A DNA stretch of 64,000 nt, taken from IMG/VR virus record IMGVR_UViG_3300033149_003257, positions 62,001 through 126,000 of that record, one strand, 5' to 3'. Each line of letters starts with the position of its first letter. Position 1 is the first letter of the stretch. Position numbers and translations under genes: made by a program. This stretch comes from a virus. Shown piece by piece: positions 17,990-26,663 of the stretch. The notes below the pieces were generated by a model. The model was not told the origin of the DNA. It searched no databases and saw only the letters and a list, made by a program, of their open reading frames with translations.

Positions 17990-18904
17990 TTATAACAAAA
18001 ACACATCGTCTTGTTTCTCTTCTTTTTTCTTATCTATAATTTTTGATTTAATTTTTGATCCATCTTTATCACAAAACTTTTTATATAAACAATATTTACA
18101 TTGTTTTGTAGTAAACCCAATAGGTTCAGGAACTTCTTTTGTTCTTATACTATTTTGAAGGAGAGTTGATCTTTCTAGAAAGGATTTAGCTAATTCACTA
18201 TTAAATTTAATATCAAATGCAACCACTTTTCTTAGATTTCGAAACACATATATAATAGTAACATTTTCAATATTATAATTATATTCATTATTCAAAATAT
18301 AAACATATATAATAGCTTGAAAATAATGTTCTTTATCATAATTATTTTTAAATCTATTATCATCAACACTTTTTATCTCATAAAGAAACTTATCCTTAAT
18401 TGCATCAACTCGTCCTTTAACTTTATATATTTCACTAACAACTGTTTTTTCAATCTCAGAAAAATTATAAATATCTTGAATTATATTATGTATTTCATTA
18501 CCAACTTTTTGCATCATATATAAATATGAAAATTGATATTGTTTCTTTATATCTACTGGATATTTTAATCTTTTATAATAACTTTCTCTTATACATGAAC
18601 ATAATTCAGTAACAGAGATATATGGTCTTTCATAGCTCTGTATTCTCTTATGATCATCTATTAATCTAGCTCTCATAAGAGATTCAAACAAATTTACATT
18701 AAAACCAACAGAAGAATTATTTCTATAATTATTAATGTCAGCATGAATATCAAAAAATTCTTCTGGAATACTATTTTTTTCTTGCTTAATCTCAACAACT
18801 TTTTCTTTTTTCTTTAAATTTTTCGAAATATCTATAACTGTATTACTATTAGGTTTCTGACTTTCTAAATATGAAAGAAGTTCTTTATATTCATTACTTT
18901 GCAC
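17990..18904 (-). CDS. Cas4/RecB-like PD-(D/E)XK nuclease
   Basis: 304 residues. RecB motif: His139, Asp167 (GRVDAI), Glu176 and Lys178 (YEIKS), and Gln in YFQAIIYVYIL. Two Cys near 102-104 (LCSCIRESYYKR) pair with a C-terminal CKYCLYKKFC, the four-Cys layout of the Cas4/AddB [4Fe-4S] cluster. Likely acts on single-stranded or end DNA in phage recombination next to RecA. There is no CRISPR array in the window, so it is not evidence for an adaptation module. Confidence 0.82.
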   Translation of the reverse strand: MQSNEYKELLSYLESQKPNSNTVIDISKNLKKKEKVVEIKQEKNSIPEEFFDIHADINNYRNNSSVGFNVNLFESLMRARLIDDHKRIQSYERPYISVTELCSCIRESYYKRLKYPVDIKKQYQFSYLYMMQKVGNEIHNIIQDIYNFSEIEKTVVSEIYKVKGRVDAIKDKFLYEIKSVDDNRFKNNYDKEHYFQAIIYVYILNNEYNYNIENVTIIYVFRNLRKVVAFDIKFNSELAKSFLERSTLLQNSIRTKEVPEPIGFTTKQCKYCLYKKFCDKDGSKIKSKIIDKKKEEKQDDVFLL

Positions 18905-19460
18905 TATAATTCTCTAAAATAGAAATAGCACTTTCTACAAGATTATCTCTTAAAATTTTATATGCATCTTCGATAATCTTACCAGTCCAATCATTCAATT
19001 TATCATAATTTTTAGATTCAGAAATAGTTCTTGCAATTAGTAAATTATCTACTGCTAAAGAAAATGCTTTTTCTCGAATTTTAGTTTCAATCAAATTTGT
19101 AACATCAACAGAATCTTTTTTCTTATTTTCTAAAATTTCTTTTAAACTATTTTTAATATCTTTTCTGGCTTTTTCATTAGAAACTAATTTCTGACAATTT
19201 TCTCTGGCAATTTTTGCACTATTTTTAGCCATAGAATGAAGAGATTTTGTATCAATTTTTTCCTGAATAGCTTTTGGAGAAAAATCAATAAGTTTAAACA
19301 TCTCCATAACTACGGACAATATTGCACCTTTAATAGATAAATAATCTTCAGCCATAATTGGACAACATCCATTTAACTTCTTCACATTCTTTCCAAACAA
19401 AACATAATCAAGACTATAAAAATTTTCAAGAATCCTGATTTTTGACTCTTTAGTTAACAT
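18894..19460 (-). CDS. Helical hypothetical protein
   Basis: 188 residues, Lys/Glu-rich and almost entirely helical, with no motif. It overlaps the Cas4-like gene by 11 bp, so the two are translationally coupled and may cooperate. ATG with GGAGGT upstream. Confidence 0.7.
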   Translation of the reverse strand: MLTKESKIRILENFYSLDYVLFGKNVKKLNGCCPIMAEDYLSIKGAILSVVMEMFKLIDFSPKAIQEKIDTKSLHSMAKNSAKIARENCQKLVSNEKARKDIKNSLKEILENKKKDSVDVTNLIETKIREKAFSLAVDNLLIARTISESKNYDKLNDWTGKIIEDAYKILRDNLVESAISILENYSAK

Positions 19461-19484
19461 AATATTACACCTCCAAAAAAATTA

Positions 19485-19775
19485 TTATTTATAAGAAAAG
19501 CTTGAATTTTCATCTTCAATAACTTCTAATAATACCCGTCTAGAATCAGAAGGGAACTTAGTATTTTTAACAGCTAAACATAAAACTTTAAGTGCATCAA
19601 TAGTTCTGCCTTTCTTTCCAATAACTTTACCAAAATCTGAAGTATTTACTTCAAGTTGAATTATAATTGCTTTTGTAGAAATAGAAATCTTAACTTTTAC
19701 ATTTTCAGAAAAATCAACAATCTTCTCTACATTATACAGAACAAAATCTTCTAGTAACTGGGACATAGATTTCAT
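19485..19775 (-). CDS. KH-domain RNA-binding protein (KhpA/YlqC-like)
   Basis: 96 residues, one KH domain: GKVIGKKGRTIDAL with the GxxG loop GKKG at 53-56, ending in VLLEVIED. Length and layout match bacterial KhpA, which binds RNA with KhpB and affects translation and cell division genes. AAGGAG upstream. It has a GAACAAA promoter motif 60 bp before the start. In a phage it could steer host or phage mRNA or sRNA use; this is inference. Confidence 0.82.
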   Translation of the reverse strand: MKSMSQLLEDFVLYNVEKIVDFSENVKVKISISTKAIIIQLEVNTSDFGKVIGKKGRTIDALKVLCLAVKNTKFPSDSRRVLLEVIEDENSSFSYK

Positions 19776-19832
19776 AAAAATTTCTCCTTTTCATTAATAT
19801 TTACTTAATTATATATATACCTCTTAATTTTT

Positions 19833-19843
19833 AATTTGTTCTA
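19833..19843 (-). promoter_or_regulatory. Putative promoter, GAACAAA motif
   Basis: Minus strand TATAGAACAAATTAAAAATT, in the gap between the RecA gene and the KH gene. Same core and sense as the other copies; 59 bp to the KH start. Confidence 0.55.
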
Positions 19844-19871
19844 TATAATAGTTGTTATTAGAAAGAAATCT

Positions 19872-21161
19872 TTATATAATTTCAGGATCGTATTTCTCTT
19901 TAATATCTCTTTGAATAGCATCTTTTGTAAGTTCATCAAAAGCATCTTTAAAAGTTTCATCAGTTCTATATAAAGAATGTGCATCTTTAGTTCGAAAACT
20001 TTTATTTGGTAAATTTATTAAATGACACCATGCAGCTGAATTTATTCTTTTAGTTTCTTTCAAAAATTCATAATTTGTCCAAAAATTAGAAAAACCTCTA
20101 ACGAAATCTCCAATAATTTTTACTTCAATATTTGGAGTAAATAGTTTATTTTTAACCATATTAACTCCAACAAGTATACCATCAAAACCATATGTCTCAG
20201 ATTTCAATATTCCTCTGATTTTCATTTCAGCTAAATGAAATGAATTATATCGAAGAATATTTCCACCACCCATTGTTTTACCACTTGATAAAAACCTAAG
20301 ATCTTTAACCCCAGAAAATGGTCCTATATTAACATCATCTCTTAATTGTTGAACAGCAATTAAACTGATATTATAATGTCCAAGTTTTGTAATATATTTA
20401 GGTAATAACAAAGAAAGTAATTTTGCTTTGTATCCAATTACAGAATTCGGATCATCTGCTTCTCTTTCTTTTTGTGATAAAGTATTTGCAATTGAATCCC
20501 ATATAACAACAGATGGAACGTCAACCATTTTCTTTTGTTCTTTAAATAAACATAACCCCTCTAAAAATTGGAAAACTTTCTCTACAGTAATATCAGTATA
20601 TGGTTTAATTTTTGGATATCTAACTCCAAGATTTGAAAGTCTAATTGTGGTTGTAGCTTCTTCAGAATCTAAAAATGCAGAAATTGATTTTCCTTTATAT
20701 TTTAATTGACTCTGTCCTAAAGTTTGAATTGCTAACATAGACTTTCCACTTCCAGCTTGACCAACAACTATATTAAATGCTCCAACCGCAAAACCACCAC
20801 CTAATATAGCATCTAATACATCAATTCCTGTAGGAACAGTCTGTTTTACTCCAAGATCTTGAACTAAAGTAGTTTTCTTTTCTATAAATGAATTAAATTC
20901 AGCATATAAATCATTACTTTCTTTATTTACTTCATCTTTAATTTTATTATCTTCAACATTCAGATTTTGTTTTTCTTCTTCATTATTTATCTCAACTTTT
21001 TCAATCTCTTCTTCATTATCATCTTTTAATTTTATAGAATCCATTACTTCATCAACATCTAGATTTGGAAACTCCTTATCATTATTTTCTACAACATTTT
21101 TATCTTCTTCAATTATTGAATCACTAGTTTCATTTTGTTCTTCTTGAATGATATCTTCCAT
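19872..21161 (-). CDS. uvsX: RecA/UvsX-type recombinase
   Basis: 429 residues. Walker A GQAGSGKS at 134-141 after PTGIDVLDAILGGGF. Walker B-like VVIWDSIAN, then LIAVQQLRDD and a GGGNILRY stretch, as in UvsX/RadA-type recombinases. An acidic, low-complexity extension of about 90 residues precedes the core, unlike T4 UvsX, and may contact single-stranded-DNA-binding or loading proteins. It drives strand exchange in recombination-dependent replication. It lies in one leftward run with the 141-residue coiled-coil gene. Confidence 0.9.
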   Translation of the reverse strand: MEDIIQEEQNETSDSIIEEDKNVVENNDKEFPNLDVDEVMDSIKLKDDNEEEIEKVEINNEEEKQNLNVEDNKIKDEVNKESNDLYAEFNSFIEKKTTLVQDLGVKQTVPTGIDVLDAILGGGFAVGAFNIVVGQAGSGKSMLAIQTLGQSQLKYKGKSISAFLDSEEATTTIRLSNLGVRYPKIKPYTDITVEKVFQFLEGLCLFKEQKKMVDVPSVVIWDSIANTLSQKEREADDPNSVIGYKAKLLSLLLPKYITKLGHYNISLIAVQQLRDDVNIGPFSGVKDLRFLSSGKTMGGGNILRYNSFHLAEMKIRGILKSETYGFDGILVGVNMVKNKLFTPNIEVKIIGDFVRGFSNFWTNYEFLKETKRINSAAWCHLINLPNKSFRTKDAHSLYRTDETFKDAFDELTKDAIQRDIKEKYDPEII

Positions 21162-21181
21162 AATTACTCCATAATAATAAT

Positions 21182-21607
21182 TTATGATAAAACAGAAACT
21201 TTATCTAATACTTTTTCTTTACTGTCTTCTAATTTATCTCTAGAAAACTTTTGAAAACTCTCAACTTTCTTAGCTATCTTTTTAATATCTAAAAAATCAG
21301 CAATATCATCATCTTTACCGGTTTTATCTAATTTTCTTCTCAACTCAATTTCATCTTTTACACTTTTAATAATTTCTTTCCTCATATCTAATAAACTATT
21401 AAAAAATAATGTTAAAGTTTTCATTCTCTCTTCAAAATAAAATTTAAATCTTTTATCTATACTTTCTGGAATAAGAGTATTTATATTCTCTTTCAAACTT
21501 TCCATTTCAACAATCATATTTTTTATTGCTTGTCTATGAGAATTATATTCATTTAATAAACCATCAATCAATAATTCATCTTTATTTTCAACATTATTAT
21601 TTTCCAT
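21182..21607 (-). CDS. Coiled-coil hypothetical protein
   Basis: 141 residues, continuous charged helix with heptad-like hydrophobics. Directly upstream of the recombinase in the same unit, so a recombination accessory (mediator) role is conceivable but unproven. Confidence 0.65.
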   Translation of the reverse strand: MENNNVENKDELLIDGLLNEYNSHRQAIKNMIVEMESLKENINTLIPESIDKRFKFYFEERMKTLTLFFNSLLDMRKEIIKSVKDEIELRRKLDKTGKDDDIADFLDIKKIAKKVESFQKFSRDKLEDSKEKVLDKVSVLS

Positions 21608-21611
21608 ATTC

Positions 21612-21818
21612 TTACTCCATAATAACTTTCATTTTTCCAGTAACATCAAGTGAATTTCTTAAATATCCAGTATTTATAAAACTACCATCTTCTTTTATAA
21701 AATTACATTTAAATTCAGTATTTCTATTTGGATTAGTTCCTTGACAAAAATCTATACCATCTCTTACATAAGGACAATTAGCAGAATATTTACAAACTTG
21801 ACCAGGTTTTAATAACAT
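21612..21818 (-). CDS. Small Cys-rich protein
   Basis: 68 residues with four Cys in the N-terminal half (VCKYSANCPYV, FCQGT, KCNF), likely one zinc site. Overlaps the preceding 73-residue Cys-rich gene by 10 bp. Function unknown. Confidence 0.6.
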   Translation of the reverse strand: MLLKPGQVCKYSANCPYVRDGIDFCQGTNPNRNTEFKCNFIKEDGSFINTGYLRNSLDVTGKMKVIME

Positions 21819-22030
21819 TTTTGACTCCTCATTTTATCTACTCTTGATATTTTTTTAATATTTTTAAATTTTATTTTAATAATTTCATGACCATTATCTT
21901 TAACATTATTTATTTCAAAAGCATATTTCAAAGCACATTTTTTAGAACAAATCATATTTATCATACAATTTTTACATGGATCAAATAATGGTTTTTTTAC
22001 TAAACCATATATTGCTTTCAAACATTCCAT
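21809..22030 (-). CDS. Small Cys-rich protein
   Basis: 73 residues. CKNCMINMICSKKC gives four closely spaced Cys, a metal-site pattern; the C-terminal half is basic. First gene after the GAACAAA motif at 22047, and probably the first of a unit reading into the recombinase. Confidence 0.6.
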   Translation of the reverse strand: MECLKAIYGLVKKPLFDPCKNCMINMICSKKCALKYAFEINNVKDNGHEIIKIKFKNIKKISRVDKMRSQKCY

Positions 22031-22046
22031 ATCAAACCTTTTTAAT

Positions 22047-22057
22047 AATTTGTTCCA
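22047..22057 (-). promoter_or_regulatory. Putative promoter, GAACAAA motif
   Basis: Minus strand TTTGGAACAAATTATTAAAA, 18 bp before the start of the 73-residue gene and downstream of the inserted HNH gene. The short distance to the ATG leaves room only for a short leader. Confidence 0.5.
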
Positions 22058-22128
22058 AATTATATTTTACATTTCCCACCTTTCTTTAAAAACATTGAAT
22101 AAAATATATTTATATATCTATTTTTATA

Positions 22129-23007
22129 TTAACAAATTCTATTAGCTAAATTTCCAGTGTTACATTCATCTTTATGTCCGTACTTGTAATGACATTCTTT
22201 ACAAACAGAAATTCCAAAGTCTGGATCTAATGAGAAAAATGGTTCTAATTTTTGTGGACGAGTATGATGAACATGTTCTGCTTTTTCTCCACAATAAACA
22301 CACTTATAATCATCTCGTTTTAGAACAATTTCTCTAAATGTTTGATATTCTTCTTGATTATATTGAAAACCACTCCCTTTATAAGTTCCCTGTTTTATTT
22401 CTACTTCTTTTATTAATTGTGATACTTTTTTACCATAAAGAGGACAAATATTTTTACATTCTTTTGAACAATAGAAATTCGATTCACCAAATCCTTTTGG
22501 TTTTTCAATAGCTCTTATTCTAGCACTTATTTGATCATTAGTTGGAGTAAACCAACCACCTTGTTCTTTCGAATTAAGACAATTATGATTTTTACAATGT
22601 ACTTGTATTTCTTTTTCTCCAGGTTTATCTGGATTATATCTCATTTCTTCTATTTTAGAAAAAAATGGATATTTTTCTCGAATCATTTCAATTGTAAATT
22701 TATTTGGTCCCTGTCTTCCTTTACAACTCTTAACTAATTTTTTGGAATACTTTTGAATTCTTATATCGTTTTCTTTATTTAAACCCTTATTCCATGGTTT
22801 CTTACCAAACATTGGATTTGATATTCCAATATTCTTATTTCTTAATCTTTTAATTGTTTCTTTCGAATGTTTTCTATTTACAGAAGATATTCTAAATTTT
22901 TCTCGATTAACTGGACAACTTTGCCAATTCTTTTCACAACAATATTTTTTAATATGTTTAAGAAAATATTTTCCTTCTCTTCCACAACCATAATAACATA
23001 ATTGCAT
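22129..23007 (-). CDS. Free-standing HNH endonuclease, single NUMOD3 unit
   Basis: 292 residues. N-terminal Cys finger (CYYGCGREGKY), one NUMOD3-like unit (HSKETIKRLRNKNIG), a PWNKGLNKEN linker, the middle Cys domain and the HNH (CVYCGEKAE, HHTRPQ, CKECHYKYGH). Inserted 2 bp after the ribonucleotide reductase stop, a common homing target neighbourhood. Confidence 0.9.
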   Translation of the reverse strand: MQLCYYGCGREGKYFLKHIKKYCCEKNWQSCPVNREKFRISSVNRKHSKETIKRLRNKNIGISNPMFGKKPWNKGLNKENDIRIQKYSKKLVKSCKGRQGPNKFTIEMIREKYPFFSKIEEMRYNPDKPGEKEIQVHCKNHNCLNSKEQGGWFTPTNDQISARIRAIEKPKGFGESNFYCSKECKNICPLYGKKVSQLIKEVEIKQGTYKGSGFQYNQEEYQTFREIVLKRDDYKCVYCGEKAEHVHHTRPQKLEPFFSLDPDFGISVCKECHYKYGHKDECNTGNLANRIC

Positions 23008-23009
23008 AT

Positions 23010-24746
23010 TTATATCTCACAAGAACCATTAGCACATTTATAATCATCTTCTTGTCTTTTGCCAAAAACTTCAGAACTATTTGTAGTAAGCTCAAAAGAA
23101 ACTTCTTCTGAAGTAAGTCTATTTAATATCTGATTATCTCTACTTCCATCTACATAAACAGTAACACCTTTTAAATCTTTTATATATTCTAATAAAAGAT
23201 TATCTAACTCTTGTACAGTTGTATCTTTAGGAAGGTTAATCGTCTTCGATACAGCGCCATCAACATATTTTTGAACTATAGATTGAACTTCAAAATGATC
23301 TTGCGGTTTAATATCAAAAGAATCTACAAACCATTCTGGAATTTCTTGTCCATTTTCAATACATTCTCTATATAAATCATGAATATAAACTCTAGAACTA
23401 ACTTCATCATCTCTTCTATATGCTTTAGAAAATAAAGGCTCAATTCCACTTGTAACATCTGCTAATAAAGAGATAGTTCCAGTTGGAGCAATAGCCATAC
23501 CTGTAACACATCTAACTCCTTTTTTCTTAATATCCATTCTTAATGGAGCTGGAAGTTTTCTTATAAAAGAAGCTTTTAAATATTGAATTGAATCAAATTT
23601 AGGAAAAGCACCTTTTTCTACAGATAATTCAACTAGAGATTCATAAACATTATCTCTAATAAATTTCATTAATTTCTCAATTTCAATAATTGATCTTTCA
23701 GACCCATATTGAACTTGTTTTGCAAATAAATATTCAGCTAAACCCATAACACCAATTCCAATTCTTCTTGAAGTATGAGCTTTTATATCAATTTCTTTTA
23801 AAACATATTTATTTACATCTATAACATTATCTAGAAATCTTACTGCAAGTTTAATTGTTTGACTTAATTTTCTCCAGTTAGTATTTACATTACCCGTAAT
23901 AAAATTGGGTAAAACAAGAGACCCCAAATCACATACATCATGTGGTGAAAGTATCGCTTCTCCACATGGATTGGTAGAAACAACTGGATCATAATAATAA
24001 GAATTATTTTTTAATAAATTTGTAAAATTTAACAAACCAGGTTCAGCACATAATACCATATTTTTAAGAATTTTATTCCATATATCTCTTGCTTTTACTT
24101 TTTCATAACTTCTTTGTTTAAATTTAAATTCCCAATCAGAATCCATTTCAACACATTCTAAAAATTTATTAGTTATACCAGCTGAAATATTATAGCAATT
24201 CAATTTTCCATGAACTAATTTTGAATCTATAAAATTAAGAATTTCTGGATGAGTTATATCAACACAAGCTAAAGCTGCAGCTCTCCTACTTCCACCACTT
24301 TCAATTGTTTCTGCCACAAAATTAGATGCTTCTAAAAAACTAACGAGTCCAGAAGATGTTCCTCCTTTTCCAAGTATCTCATCACCTTTTGGTCTAAGAG
24401 ATGAAAAATTTACTCCAACTCCTCCTCCTTCAGACCATAAAATCAAAGCGTCTTTTATAAATTGTCCTATCTCTTCAATTGAATCTCCAATAGGTAAAAC
24501 ATAACAATTAAATAAAGAACCTCTTGGTCTTCCAGAATTTCTAATAATTCTGCCACCCGGAAGAAAATCCATATTGTAAATCATCTCATGAAATTTCTTT
24601 GTATACTCTGATCTTTTACCAGATTCTGCTTGAGCAACAATATCTGAAACTCTATATGTAGCAGATTCCCAATTTTCACCATCCAAAAAATATCTTTTTC
24701 TTGCTACTTCAAAAGCATTACCTGATAACATAACTTTTTTTGTCAT
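23010..24746 (-). CDS. nrdJ: Ribonucleotide reductase, adenosylcobalamin-dependent (class II) type
   Basis: 578 residues. PGGRIIRNSG and LFNCYVLPI hold the first redox Cys. EGGGVGVNFSSLRPKG and GGSRRAAALACVDITHPEI follow. NPCGE near residue 265 is the active-site Cys/Glu pair, and APTGTISLLA is conserved. The C-terminal CANGSC gives the swivelling Cys pair. The RRxAAxAxxDxxHP segment is closer to NrdJ than to NrdA, and no NrdB radical subunit lies nearby, so class II is preferred. It makes dNTP precursors for phage DNA. Confidence 0.85.
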   Translation of the reverse strand: MTKKVMLSGNAFEVARKRYFLDGENWESATYRVSDIVAQAESGKRSEYTKKFHEMIYNMDFLPGGRIIRNSGRPRGSLFNCYVLPIGDSIEEIGQFIKDALILWSEGGGVGVNFSSLRPKGDEILGKGGTSSGLVSFLEASNFVAETIESGGSRRAAALACVDITHPEILNFIDSKLVHGKLNCYNISAGITNKFLECVEMDSDWEFKFKQRSYEKVKARDIWNKILKNMVLCAEPGLLNFTNLLKNNSYYYDPVVSTNPCGEAILSPHDVCDLGSLVLPNFITGNVNTNWRKLSQTIKLAVRFLDNVIDVNKYVLKEIDIKAHTSRRIGIGVMGLAEYLFAKQVQYGSERSIIEIEKLMKFIRDNVYESLVELSVEKGAFPKFDSIQYLKASFIRKLPAPLRMDIKKKGVRCVTGMAIAPTGTISLLADVTSGIEPLFSKAYRRDDEVSSRVYIHDLYRECIENGQEIPEWFVDSFDIKPQDHFEVQSIVQKYVDGAVSKTINLPKDTTVQELDNLLLEYIKDLKGVTVYVDGSRDNQILNRLTSEEVSFELTTNSSEVFGKRQEDDYKCANGSCEI

Positions 24747-24762
24747 TTATATTTACTCCTTA

Positions 24763-25617
24763 TTAATAATCTGTAGTAATTGTTAAATGAAATGGATTAG
24801 AACATTCTTTTCTTCTAGACCATAACCACATATCAATATTTGCAATTGACATTTTTGTATTTTCTTGTATTTTTTTACAAACTAATATAGTTGCTGATCT
24901 AATTTCAGCTTCCATTAATGAACCTTTTTCTATTAGCTCAAAATTTCTTATTTTATTTTCTAACCCATAGGAATATGAAATACACCCATAATTTTTAAGA
25001 ACACGAGGAAGTTGATAATCTGCAGGAACAAATACATTATTTAAATAATTATGAAAACAACCAAATTTTCTATTCATTGTGAGAAAAAACAGAGAAGCTC
25101 GTTTTAAGAATATGTCTGAAGCATATCCCGGGAAAAATCTAATTAGTTCTTGTAATGGAGGTTCATATCCATTTTGTAGATGACGTAAAAATATACTAGA
25201 AAAGTCAAACCATAATTCATTAACTTCTTTTAAATGTTTTATTCTATCTTCTAAAAGTGGAAATCTATAAATAATTAATTGATCAATAAAATGATCTAAA
25301 AATTCTAAATCACCACCTAATTTAAGATTTTCATAAAATGTTTTATCCAATAATTCATACATTTTCATTGCTGAAGAATTTCCAGGTCTAAAATATGGAG
25401 AAGCATACCAATAACAATAGTTTATAGAATTAGCAACAAGTTCAAAAGTTATCTCATCAATAGTAGGTTCTAAAACTTTAAAAGAATTATTATTCTCAAT
25501 ATTCTGTAATATAATATTAGATAATATTTCAACATTTTCATAATGAATATTAACATATTTTGGATTTTTCATAAAATAATTTACTGCATCAAAAACACCT
25601 TTCCATATATCATCCAT
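24763..25617 (-). CDS. Queuosine salvage protein (Qng1/DUF2419-like)
   Basis: 284 residues, near full length for the family. Recognised blocks: NSINYCYWYAS, FFPGYASDIFLKRASLFF, VPADYQLPRVLKNYGCISYS, SLMEAEIRSATILVC, NIDMWLWSRRKE and the C-terminal PFHLTITTDY, matching the DYxxPQxL, GSxxExEIRA, IDxxLW and PFHRTRxxxY pattern of Qng1. Known members hydrolyse queuosine 5'-phosphate to release queuine. It lies just upstream of the ribonucleotide reductase with 16 bp spacing, so it is likely co-expressed. Possible roles: feeding host tRNA-Q modification, or a deazapurine DNA-modification pathway; no other such gene is in the window. Confidence 0.75.
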   Translation of the reverse strand: MDDIWKGVFDAVNYFMKNPKYVNIHYENVEILSNIILQNIENNNSFKVLEPTIDEITFELVANSINYCYWYASPYFRPGNSSAMKMYELLDKTFYENLKLGGDLEFLDHFIDQLIIYRFPLLEDRIKHLKEVNELWFDFSSIFLRHLQNGYEPPLQELIRFFPGYASDIFLKRASLFFLTMNRKFGCFHNYLNNVFVPADYQLPRVLKNYGCISYSYGLENKIRNFELIEKGSLMEAEIRSATILVCKKIQENTKMSIANIDMWLWSRRKECSNPFHLTITTDY

Positions 25618-25647
25618 TTAATTCTCCCTTCAATTTCAAAAAAAAAA

Positions 25648-25989
25648 TTATATTAATTCTTCTAATTCTTTTTCTGCTTCATCTTCAGCATTTTCATGTT
25701 GGGAATCCAACATTTCTAATAATTCTTCAAATTCTCCAAAATGAACTTTTTCTTCATAAGCAACATCTAATAATACTTCTTTTACTCGATCATTTGTTGC
25801 TATTTGAGCCATTCTCTCATATAAATTTACTGCATCAGTTTCTGCAATAATTGCTAATCTTAATAACTGAATATCTTTATAATCACCTGAAGTTTTTTCT
25901 ATATCATTTAACTTCATAAATAGTTCTGTTAAAATTTTTCCTTTATTTTCTTTTGTTTCTTGTAATTTATTTAAATAATATTTCAGCAT
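25648..25989 (-). CDS. Ferritin-like/rubrerythrin-type small protein
   Basis: 113 residues. AIIAETDAVNLYERMA then AYEEKVHFGEFEELLEML: two helices with Glu and ExxH typical of a di-iron four-helix site (E in IAETDA, EEKVH). The protein is too short for a full rubrerythrin and lacks the rubredoxin part; it resembles encapsulated-ferritin-type dimers. It could bind iron or detoxify peroxide. It lies between the LigD-type esterase and the queuosine gene. Confidence 0.7.
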   Translation of the reverse strand: MLKYYLNKLQETKENKGKILTELFMKLNDIEKTSGDYKDIQLLRLAIIAETDAVNLYERMAQIATNDRVKEVLLDVAYEEKVHFGEFEELLEMLDSQHENAEDEAEKELEELI

Positions 25990-25991
25990 CT

Positions 25992-26405
25992 TTATTTTTC
26001 CTCTTTAGATTTAAATAACATATAATGTTGTTCTTTATAATCAGCAGTTTTTCTTCTAGTTACTGCTACATTAATAAAATGATATCTTCCTTTAATTTTC
26101 TTTCCAAAAAAATCTATAACAATATGTGCATTTGTATATTGTTCAATTTCACAAGAACCAATGTCAAATTTTTTAAGAGTTCCAGCACCATAACCAGATT
26201 CAATTTTTCCAACAAATAATGCTTCTTTTTCACTATGATCATGAGTTCTAATTGCTAAAACTCTTTCACCACTTTTTAATGGAACCCCTTTTCTAATTGC
26301 AAATGAAGCCCAATTATTTGAATTTGGAATCCGAAACCTTAGATCTTGATGCTTCTTAGCTTTTTTTGCATCATGATCAATAACTATAAATTTAGAAGTT
26401 GTCAT
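25992..26405 (-). CDS. Stand-alone LigD-type 3'-phosphoesterase domain
   Basis: 137 residues. FIVIDHDAKKAKKHQDLRF, WASFAIRKGVPL, RVLAIRTHDHSE and GYGAGTL follow the PE domain pattern (HDxR.., HxDFRL, WAxPKG, xxDH, GxYGAG). In bacterial LigD this domain trims 3' phosphates/ribonucleotides during end joining. The ligase and polymerase domains are absent. The first HYDFRL His is present as HQDLRF. Possibly a DNA 3'-end repair enzyme of the phage. Confidence 0.7.
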   Translation of the reverse strand: MTTSKFIVIDHDAKKAKKHQDLRFRIPNSNNWASFAIRKGVPLKSGERVLAIRTHDHSEKEALFVGKIESGYGAGTLKKFDIGSCEIEQYTNAHIVIDFFGKKIKGRYHFINVAVTRRKTADYKEQHYMLFKSKEEK

Positions 26406-26414
26406 AAAATCCTC

Positions 26415-26663
26415 TTATTTTATTTTAAATACTTCTACTGTAAAATGAATTTCTGGAATTGAATCACCTTGTTTATAAGAAACTTCTTCTTTTAAAATTG
26501 GAACAAAATCTCCAGATTTTAAATTTTTTTCTGAAGTTACAAAATCATCTATAGGAACTTTAAACAATTCATATTTACCCATTCCCCTATCTTTACTATT
26601 TGAGTTTGGAAGTTCTAAATAATCTTTCAAATATATTTCAGGAATATCATTATTATTACTCAT
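26415..26663 (-). CDS. Small hypothetical protein
   Basis: 82 residues with alternating hydrophobic C-terminal strands (DSIPEIHFTVEVF). ATG with an AGGAG and AGAGGA just upstream. The same frame stays open for about 40 codons upstream and reads like coding sequence (see next entry), so this may be the 3' part of a longer broken gene. Confidence 0.6.
   Translation of the reverse strand: MSNNNDIPEIYLKDYLELPNSNSKDRGMGKYELFKVPIDDFVTSEKNLKSGDFVPILKEEVSYKQGDSIPEIHFTVEVFKIK

Noticed and set aside
18317-18523. Plus-strand Ile/Phe-rich frame inside the Cas4-like gene
   Set aside because: Antisense shadow of A/T-rich coding sequence without SD or domain.
17990-18904. Cas4 as evidence of a CRISPR adaptation module
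   Set aside because: No cas1, cas2 or array nearby; the gene sits with recombination genes, as in many phages with RecB-like nucleases.
8631-23007. Group I introns around the HNH genes
   Set aside because: Neighbouring genes are complete on both sides and no P/Q/R/S-type core is seen; the HNH genes are free-standing.
25648-25989. Ferritin-like protein as the NrdB subunit of the reductase
   Set aside because: Too short, lacks the NrdB ligand set and radical Tyr context, and the reductase looks like class II, which needs no NrdB.
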